DNA from: Neonectria sp. B-13
Taxonomy: Eukaryota > Ascomycota > Sordariomycetes > Hypocreales > Nectriaceae
Direction: 5' to 3'
Assembly (NCBI GenBank): GCA_002682825.1
Contig: NOKP01000024.1
Location: forward strand, 62,001-126,000
Length of the DNA stretch: 64,000 bases
Shown: in pieces, positions 56,512 to 64,000 of the stretch
Layout: every line of letters starts with the position of its first letter
Position numbering within the stretch: the stretch's first letter is position 1
Program-made: the position numbers and the translations under genes
Notes under the pieces: model-generated
Told to the model about the DNA's origin: nothing
Seen by the model: the letters and a program-made list of their open reading frames with translations, nothing else
Databases searched by the model: none

Positions 56512-58191
56512 TCCCATCTCCATTGTTTGCAGCAGTGACAGAATTGTCAACCACGATCCCGGAAATGACCCAGGGGTTGTTTCAACCGTTAGTGGGTAGA
56601 TGGAAAACAAACTCAACCGCCATGTTCGTCTGCATCCAAAAGCCCAAGGCTGATCGCCCTTTGCCTGCCACCAGGGGAAAAGGGACTCGCCGGGTCGCCC
56701 CAACACGCGGTTCTCAGGGCCAATCGGCGGCTGGACGAGAAATTGAAGAACCGCTGTCAGGTGTTTATGAAACTGTCACGGTGGGGGCTGTATCAGGGGA
56801 GCATGGATGATGGGGCACAGGATTAAGTGCACCAATGAGACTCGCGGCGCCAAAACTCGACGTGGCGAGTCATGGGTTGCCCTCGAACAAACAAGTGACA
56901 TTCATGAGCGTGCTTGGCGGCAACGGGGGTTGTTCTCGTGGGAATAAGAATCCTGGCCAAAGCCGTACGCGGTGCAGTTGGCCCGGAAGTCGGACCAGAC
57001 GACAATCCGAGTTCTCGCAGGGTACAATGCAACGTGCTACGGGCATGCAAGGGCCCCAAACTCCACTCTAGCCTGGAGGTCGACGGCGAAATTAACCTTA
57101 AAGGCTTAAAGCCTTAATCGTTTGCTGAGCTAGGGGGAAGCTTAGTGTGCGTGGTATCGGCGATAAGTTGGTTCCATCAAATACGAGGGGCGTTTCAAAA
57201 CCGATCTACCCCGATAACGCTGCTTCAGGCTGGCTTCGCTGAAGGGTAGGATCTGGCTCCTTGGACGGGTGCTATCCTCAAGCAAGCTAGCCGCTCGTCG
57301 GAGCGTCGCTGCCCGCAGCCTAGCTCCTTGTCCGTCTTATGCCCCCAGTCTTCTTCCCCTGTTGAAGCCCGTTGTATGTGGGCCGTCGCGGGAGACTGAC
57401 GCAATGGCGGATGTCACCTATGTCTTGCCATTGGCGGAGACTTGTTATACCGCTGAAATGTCTTGGCTCTCGCAGTGAGACAACAGAAATGCTCCCTCAT
57501 TGTTTGAGCTCAGCAATTGGGTTGGCAAGCTGAGCATATCCTTTTCTATTCCAGCTCCCTTAATTTCCCAATGGCAACGTCATCTTTGCCTGGTGATTCT
57601 TCACCGACATCCGGTGGCGTTGCGTCTCGTCCCAACATTTGCTCGGTGCCACTTGACAGCCCGCAGGCCGTGTAACATCCTTGTCCCCTGGGTAGCTCAA
57701 TATATTTTTACGTCCATATCCATGTTATGCTCCACGTCGTAGTAGGAAAGGATCAGTTGCGGCAATGTTGTAAATATTCTCCACGACGCTTCTCGATATC
57801 CGGTATTATCATTCGCATGCTCTGCACATATGTTGAATCCCCGTGTTCATCCTGACGATCCCAGGTCGGCACAACTATTTCCGAAGGCCGTCTCTGTGAT
57901 CTCCGACTTGCTTGATGTATCCAACTAGAAGAAAACGCATTCTGGCTAAAGCGCAGCTCCATGGGTATGGAGAGTAAACCAGCTGGCGGTGAATAATAAG
58001 TATTCAACAGTCGGTTGACAAAAGGACCGATGCACCGGAGCGGATCATAGCAAGGGAGAGGGGACAACAGCAGAGATTATATTACTATCGCATTGAGTAG
58101 GCCTGTGCTGGTACAGCTGGTGGAGCAACTGTTAAGCTTCTCGACATTCGTCCGTTGTTGAGACGCGTATTTGAGCCCAACTACAAGCAGG
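56512..58191. other. Intergenic, nothing recognised
   Basis: Upstream region of the pectate lyase gene. A short symmetric stretch CTTAAAGGCTTAAAGCCTTAA lies near 57097-57117 (21 bp, imperfect palindrome). No gene supported. Confidence 0.55.
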
Positions 58192-58833
58192 TCAGTTTGT
58201 ATGTATTCTTTTGAAGATCATCTGCACCTTCTCCATGCTGCCCCCAGACTCGATATACCGGGTAATGAGTTGCAAGCCTGGGTGCTCTAGAGGCAGCGGC
58301 TCCTCTGTATTGTCTGGTTTCTGTGACACGTCCATGATAGAGAGCAGGCTGCCTAATGGATCATCAGAAGGCTCTTGGCTATTGGCGCGCGGTAGAATAG
58401 AAAGGCGTGGATCAAGAGGCTGAGCCTTGGGAGCTGGAATGCCAAATTGTTGTACCTGGTTGGCATAAGAGGTAGAACAGATGGCAGGCGTCTCGGTGCG
58501 GCCGTGCAATTGCTTTCCCTGGAGATTTTGTAATCCCACTACAAAGTCACTTGGCCCTCTTGTGACAGCCTGCGGTCCGGGCTCCCTAGACGCCGATTTG
58601 GACCTGTTCTTACAGCATCTTGCCATATTGCTCCTCGAGATCAGTTTTTCACAAACTGGAAAAGATATTAAAGCCTTCTTGCGACTATGGCGTGCCCTCA
58701 GACCATGGCGTCTGCGTCGGTGATCATAAAGGTTCGACAGGTATTTGCAACAGTACCAACCGGCCTCTCCGTCCTTTTCTAGCGTATTGTTCCTTTGGGA
58801 TTGATCTGGTTGGTTGGTATTTGAGGTGTGCAT
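58192..58833 (-). CDS. Hypothetical basic protein with zinc-finger-like motif
   Basis: Open frame of 213 residues with ATG 58833. Residues about 26-55 read GWYCCKYLSNLYDHRRRRHG, where Cys-Cys, His and His could form a C2H2-like finger, followed by a basic run RARHSRKK. The C-terminal part (DPLGSLLSIMDV, LEHPGLQLITRYIESGGSMEKV) is moderately conserved-looking. No other domain. It may be a DNA-binding or nuclear protein; function unknown. Introns cannot be excluded. Confidence 0.45.
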   Translation of the reverse strand: MHTSNTNQPDQSQRNNTLEKDGEAGWYCCKYLSNLYDHRRRRHGLRARHSRKKALISFPVCEKLISRSNMARCCKNRSKSASREPGPQAVTRGPSDFVVGLQNLQGKQLHGRTETPAICSTSYANQVQQFGIPAPKAQPLDPRLSILPRANSQEPSDDPLGSLLSIMDVSQKPDNTEEPLPLEHPGLQLITRYIESGGSMEKVQMIFKRIHTN

Positions 58834-58897
58834 GAGTCGTTATTGTTCTGGCTTGGGGGAGTGGGAGACGGGGATATTATAGTCATACAAAAACAAA

Positions 58898-59185
58898 GTT
58901 GACGAGCCGTTTGACGAGTCGCTTGACGAGCCGTTTAACGAGTTGCTTGACGAGTCGCTTGACGAGTTGCTTGACGAGTTGCTTGACGAGTTGCTTGACG
59001 AGTCGCTTGACGAGTTGCTTGACGAGTCGCTTGACGAGTCGCTTGACGAGTCGCTTGACGAGTCGCTTGAAGAGTCGTTTGACGAGTCGTTTGAAGAGTC
59101 GTTTGACGAGTCGTTTGACGAGCCGTTTGACGAGCTGCTTGACGAGCTGCTTGATGACTAATTGACGACTAATTGACGAGCTGGA
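58898..59185. repeat. 12-bp minisatellite, about 21 or more units
   Basis: Unit CTTGACGAGTCG and variants (TTGACGAGTTG, TTTGACGAGCCG, TTTGAAGAGTCG). The length is four codons and no stop arises, so two plus frames stay open (LDES/LDEL repeats and LTSR/LTSC repeats). No promoter or start context supports a gene. Variant units are interspersed in a higher-order pattern. The units toward the right end decay to TTGACGACTAA. Confidence 0.95.
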
Positions 59186-62100
59186 TAGATCTAGCTTGAT
59201 GCACCATTAAATATTATCAATCCATAACAGAAATGAGTCGATCAAGCTAAGCAAGAGCGTACTCACTCCAGGGAGATCAGAATCCCCGTGCACTCATCAT
59301 CCGGCTGGACAAGACCCTTTTGGGACGGTTCGCAGGCTACTGGGGTTCAAGTTCACTCTCAGTCGCATCATCGCGGGCACCTATCCATCGTACGAGACAT
59401 ATCATGTGGGTACATCGCAAGCCTCTGGCTTTTTCTGTTGGTGGCGCTTCTCATGTTATGCCCCAAGCATGAATCAACATTGCCTTTTCTGTCGATCCAG
59501 CCTGACGCGGCTGTAAAGCTCAGCAACCCATGCGAGGGACCAATGGCCAGGAAATGCATGGGCCAGCCGCGATTTATACATTGAGTACTTCACGGCAGGG
59601 AGTATCCCGGGTATCATGCAGACGGCTCAACAAAGGGTACCCTTCATTCCGCCGAATCCACACGCTGCCCTTTGACGGTGGCTACTTCTTCAGCCAGTAC
59701 GTGAGCTCGTTACTAAGTTTCAGTTCTCAACAGCGAGTGCCCACACTTTGTCACAGTATGGCTGCATCATCGCCAGCGCAGGGAGTATCCGTACTCTGGC
59801 AGGCATTTATTACCCATAGGTCCCGGGTGAATTCCCATCGTTGAGAAATTATGGAGTCAAGGTGAGACCCCCAGTTACCCGTGTCACAGATTGACCGCCT
59901 GGCGAGAAAATAAAGAACGCTGATCATTTGACGGAGAACGGCCCGTCGGGAGCCCCGAATAGGCTGATGCGAGAGGGGACATATTGGGAAGACGTGGCCT
60001 AGCCTCTCTTGTCGTCTAGGACTATTCATGCTTGTCTTTGCCACCTCAACTCGTCATGTATCACTAAATCTATCAACGTTTATTTTGCGCATGCCGCGAT
60101 AATAGCTGAATACATCAATTCCATCAACACTGGTTGTGGGACGGCTTGCACTTCGTCCGAACAAGGAGAACAAGAAATAGAGTGGAATAGCAAGTCTAAA
60201 TCAAGCATAAATCAAGGCCACCAACCAGGTACTCAGACCGCCACACCCAGCGACAAGTTACATCATGTGTGGATAACAATAACGAGGCAACCTGACGTGG
60301 CGAGGGGGAGCCAACCCAACCCAAGCTCCCGAGCTGGAGTGACGGTAGTGTCTGGGTTTACTGAAGCCGTGAGCTTTATTTACAGGGGGGGCTTCGATGG
60401 AAAGAAATAAACCGAAGACTTTGGGAGGGCCAATGTAACATACAATCAATTGGTGTGGGGAGACACGCGGCCTTGAAATTAGCTGTCGCACCCCCTTCTC
60501 AGCGCTTTTGACGTCCCCCACTCTAAGTAAAATCTTCCTATTAGTCTTTTCCGGTTTCCACTCTTTCTATCATTCTCCGTTCATCTCGAGAGTATGCCAG
60601 ACGTGGCAAGCTTTTATCTCGAGAATGGCCCGGACTGTTCAGGCTTCTTGGAGGCATCATGTGAAGCTTCTGATGAAGACAGTCGACCATGCGCCGTCGA
60701 ATGCACCTTGTCATAATCGACCACCTTGGGTGCTTATAATGGTGTCCGTGTGGAGAGTAGGCCTTGGGAAGCTGCTTTGCCGATTATCTAATACTCATGA
60801 GCTCCAGGGACGAGGATCCCGGAGATGAGAAGATGCTTCAGAAAGAGAGTACAGTAGGTCCCATTCCGCGGTGACCGTCGCACAGATCAGCTCATGGATG
60901 GGACAGTCAAACTTCCGGAGATGAAATCAAGAGAAAGTCCAAACACATGGAGTTGAACGTACATAGAGCCTACTTGAAATTTAGTTTGAAAGGCTAGGCA
61001 TGGCTATGTGTGATAACACATTCTCGATCTATTGTGTGACCTGTGATACTTGATGCCGATTGCTACTGCTGCTCTGGTAAATATTCACGCTATGTACGTA
61101 GTGGCTTTTGCACTCAGTATTGGGGTGGCTCCTCAAAGGGAGACCATGATTACGGCTATGAGCGCTGCTGCAACGAACGACGACTTCTCGTCAGCAATCA
61201 CGGCTCCACATATCCACCCGACGAAGGCAGTTGGGGCTACCTGTTGGTGCGAAATTCACGATTTGTCTTCGTCGCCAACGTGCAAAAGCGAGAGCGAGAA
61301 TGCGATCTAAAACAGTAGTAAGTTTTGGTCTTATTGGTCTGAGCCTATGAGGACCACCAAAAGAGCCACGGCGCGGCCCTCAACACTACGCAAATTTCCT
61401 TCGGAAAGGTGATGCCGAACTGAGCAATATTTCCTGTCACGGCCTTTGAACTCATCAGATGTCCCATTTATTACCTTATCTGCAAAGTACTTTGTCCCGA
61501 AACAGCGACAACCATATTGACTATGTCACTAGAGGAGCATTCGAATTCGTACCTGTGACTTAGCTTTTGTAATCTCAGTTATAAAAGCACAGCAAAAATA
61601 ATACACAGTAATCATACTATAGGGTAGTGGATTTGCTTCCAGCTATTCCCTTCGCGAGTTGTCTGGACATCGGCGACCGACCTGGGCTTCTGTCCACGCT
61701 CTTTCCCTAAGTTTCGCGAAACATCAGCATGTTTTTATTTGATGGGGTAAGATATGCGAATAAATTCATATCCGATAGCTCAATTCATCTTCAATTGTGT
61801 GTTCTAGACCACTGTTTGTTTTCGTGTGTAGCTGATTAATGCCACTGGCCAAGTTGCAATGCTGCGTTGATGGTTGTCTCGACAGGGTCAGAAACACTTT
61901 GTTTCTGGGAGTCAACAACTCGTATTTCGTACAATAAGAAAACGCCGTCACATGTGGGACCAGCTCTTGTGCACCCGTTTCACATGCACTAATCTACGTG
62001 TTTGCAGTGCGTGCTAGTCTGTCAAGGTGGAAGTGTTTTAGCGCAGGGCAGTGCAAAGCTGCCTTGCATCCTGATGCTGCAGGCGCTCGCACCGCCAACG

Positions 62101-62287
62101 AGGCTGAATTGCGTCTCTCATTTCTCTGTTTAAATGTACCATCCGCCCGATCTTGGATATTCTTCAACTCCTCTCCCTCTCGCCTCTTAGCCCCTAATCC
62201 GCAAACTGGCCAGCCGAGCTAAACAACCCGGTCAAACAGTTCATCATCAGCCAAGTTACGGTAGGCCACCTGGAAATCACCGCGAAA
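59186..62287. other. Long gene-poor region
   Basis: About 3.1 kb. Open frames at 59288-59584, 60009-60410, 60508-60828 and 61050-61310 lack motifs, signal peptides with processing sites or convincing splice partners. GCAGGGAGTATCC occurs twice (near 59595 and 59778). Nothing else seen. Confidence 0.55.
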
Positions 62288-63036
62288 ATGTCTCTCCCTC
62301 AAATGAACGACAACATGGAAGAAACCCCCGCAGAACCCAACAAGTCCGCCAGCACACAGGAAGCGCCGGATGAGCTTGCGTCAATCCAAGGACCTCAGAT
62401 GTCGCCGACAGAGGAACTTCAAAGGCCCAAGACTACGATCGAGAAAATAGGAATCGCAGCAGCCGTTACTGCTCCTTGGGTTTGCGGGACTGTCGTCTCG
62501 TGGCTCCCCTTCTTAAATATTGGTATAGACGAGGCTCCTCGCGACATGCAAGTAACCTAATACATTACGTGTTCAACCATGTGCTAACTCTGAACTTAGT
62601 CTTCTGAACGCAGTAGGTAGCGTTGTTGACCTGTCCGCCGTTGTCGTATCTCTCAGTCTCATTTGGGCCAAACAACAACACTCGGGCTTTAAGAATCTTG
62701 TCGCCACAGGGGCGACCAAGATTCTCTTCCAGAAATTCATTTTCGGCCCCATTTACTTCGTTCTGTTGAATCCAATATTCATGGGCATGTACATGTTCAT
62801 TTGTACTGTGAAAAGCTCTTGCAAGGATGGTGATAGCGCCGACCCTCGATGTCGAATCAATGAGTCGTTACTGAACGTCGTCATATTCGTCAGGTCATTT
62901 ATACTGTAAATTGATATACTCAGCCTCTCGGACAGTTACTCACCATCACAGGGTTTCCTTGGTTTTAGTTGGAACCGCTATCGAAGAGCTGTCAAGACAG
63001 ATGGACAACACGCAAAGGGGGAATAGTGTGGCTTGA
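62288..63036 (+). CDS. Hypothetical multi-TM membrane protein
   Basis: Proposed exons 62288..62522, 62614..62893, 62952..63036; 199 residues; junctions keep frame and join TM-like segments. Start ATG 62288 with MSLPQMNDNMEE. The first 50 residues are polar and acidic, then four hydrophobic segments: IGIAAAVTAPWVCGTVVSW, VGSVVDLSAVVVSLSLIWA, FGPIYFVLLNPIFMGMYMFI and LLNVVIFVRVSLVLVGTA. The hydrophilic end is EELSRQMDNTQRGNSVA. The first intron could end at either CAG 62613 or TAG three bases on, changing one residue. Family not recognised. Confidence 0.6.
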
Positions 63037-63710
63037 AGAGGTTATACAAGACTGGGAAGGAAGCAAATTCGAAAATATTCCGTACTTGGTACCGTGTGGC
63101 TATCAGCACTTGACCCTACTGCTTTGAGGTGGATGCTGAGTCGTGTCTGGCTCAAACGGCTGGCCACACCGGATCGATGCCGCTGTTCTGTGGACAGCTG
63201 GGGAACCATCGACGACATTTGATTAGGCTCATACTATTCTCTGTCTTTGGTATTTGGAAACTGAAATCAGCTCGAAGTTGCATGTTGCAGTCATGATACA
63301 TTAGAGTTTTACCGCCCCGAACCTTATGCCCTCCCAGTCTCCCTAAATGGGGATGATGACATGCCGATGTATTGAACATGCTGCACTACCTTCGATTTAA
63401 GTCAGTGTAGGACAGCCTCTACTTGTTTGGAATCGTGGGGTATTTTCCAATTTAAATGCTAGTTTCTTAGCTCACCGTCACAGCTCGACGATGTTTGCTG
63501 TTCAAACTGTTGGGCTACGCGCTTGCATCAGTCCTTGAATTTTGCGTATAGAAGAGATATGACCTAGGTTTAGAGGCGATATGTGTGTAATGGCAGATAT
63601 TTGATGCTCGTACTTCGATACTCTTAAGCTATTGTGCTAGCACTTCCCCAGTATCATTGAAGTTTGCATCTTGCAACACATAAAAGAGACCACTATTTGC
63701 TCAAGTCATT
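63037..63710. other. Intergenic, nothing recognised
   Basis: 3' regions of two convergent genes; the minus frame at 63152-63379 has no support. Confidence 0.6.
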
Positions 63711-64000
63711 TTACTCAGCATCGTCCGGTTTTCTTCCATACACAATAGTACTGGACGTGACGTCAAGTTAGAACCTGTATCGTGAAGGACCTCAAGGGAC
63801 ACTCACTTTTGAAACCAGTGATAGTTTGACACTTTCCTGCTCTCCTTTCGCATTTTGGACTGGAGGAGCATAGCTTCTTCGGCCTGCCAGCCCAGCACCT
63901 GGGTCAGAAGAAAAGTATTCAACCCTTCAAGACTCTCATCGAATGCCATTTGGAACAGTAGACCAGCTTGCTGGAGCTTGGTGTCTTTTGGCCAGACATG
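63711..64000 (-). CDS. TAM-type SAM-dependent methyltransferase, 3' end only
   Basis: Minus strand, exons (beyond right edge)..63807 and 63750..63711 with a 56-bp intron (GTGAGT..TCCAG). About 77 codons are visible. They read WPKDTKLQQAGLLFQMAF, ESLEGLNTFLLTQVLGWQAEE, MLLQSKMRKESRKVSNYHWF and NTIVYGRKPDDAE before TAA. This is the typical C-terminus of fungal TAM-domain (LaeA-like or secondary-metabolism) methyltransferases: WP.D..L...G, F.L..LTQVLGW..EE, H.Y..F..VYG.KP. The SAM-binding core lies outside the window. Confidence 0.8.

Noticed and set aside
58899..59165. Two open frames encoding LTSR- and LDES-type repeats
   Set aside because: Explained by the 12-bp minisatellite; no start context or gene signals.

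Overview
The window is nuclear DNA of a filamentous ascomycete (Pezizomycotina, most likely a Sordariomycete). The signs are many short introns of about 45-125 bp with GT..AG ends, two tRNA genes (one with a small intron), and typical fungal families: Fung_rhodopsin-type membrane protein, 2EXR-type protein, NRPS-like A-T-R reductase, GH3 beta-glucosidase, PL3 pectate lyase, MARVEL-like protein and TAM-type methyltransferase. No genus can be assigned from sequence alone. I rebuilt the exon-intron models by hand by joining reading frames across consensus splice sites.

Left part (1-20 kb): an acyltransferase of the BAHD/transferase type cut by the left edge; a long decayed stretch with a kinase fragment; a small secreted beta-sandwich protein; a DUF4246 pseudogene; a large Ulp1-like (C48) peptidase gene on the minus strand; tRNA-Lys; a nine-exon rhodopsin-like membrane protein; and a 2EXR protein.

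Middle (20-35 kb): a 1251-residue protein starts with a nucleoside-phosphorylase (PNP_UDP_1) domain and ends in a membrane anchor. Beside it lie two head-to-head paralogous membrane proteins and a third short membrane-protein gene. An NRPS-like A-T-R enzyme and a MARVEL-like membrane protein follow.

Repeat-rich part (35-48 kb): dispersed and tandem repeats, a near-perfect hairpin, a proteasome alpha-subunit fragment, a PD-(D/E)XK nuclease-like gene, tRNA-Ser, a second Ulp1-like gene that is damaged (TAG at a conserved Trp, catalytic Cys position is Asp), and a coiled-coil protein gene.

Right part (49-64 kb): a sugar transporter and an intracellular-type GH3 beta-glucosidase in tandem, probably working together on import and hydrolysis of plant-derived glucosides; a secreted pectate lyase; a small hypothetical gene; a 12-bp minisatellite; a small membrane protein; and the 3' end of a TAM-type methyltransferase at the right edge. 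PL3, GH3 and the transporter fit a plant-associated lifestyle. The most unusual content is the PNP/membrane-protein group (20-29 kb) and the PD-(D/E)XK plus Ulp1-like group (40-48 kb).
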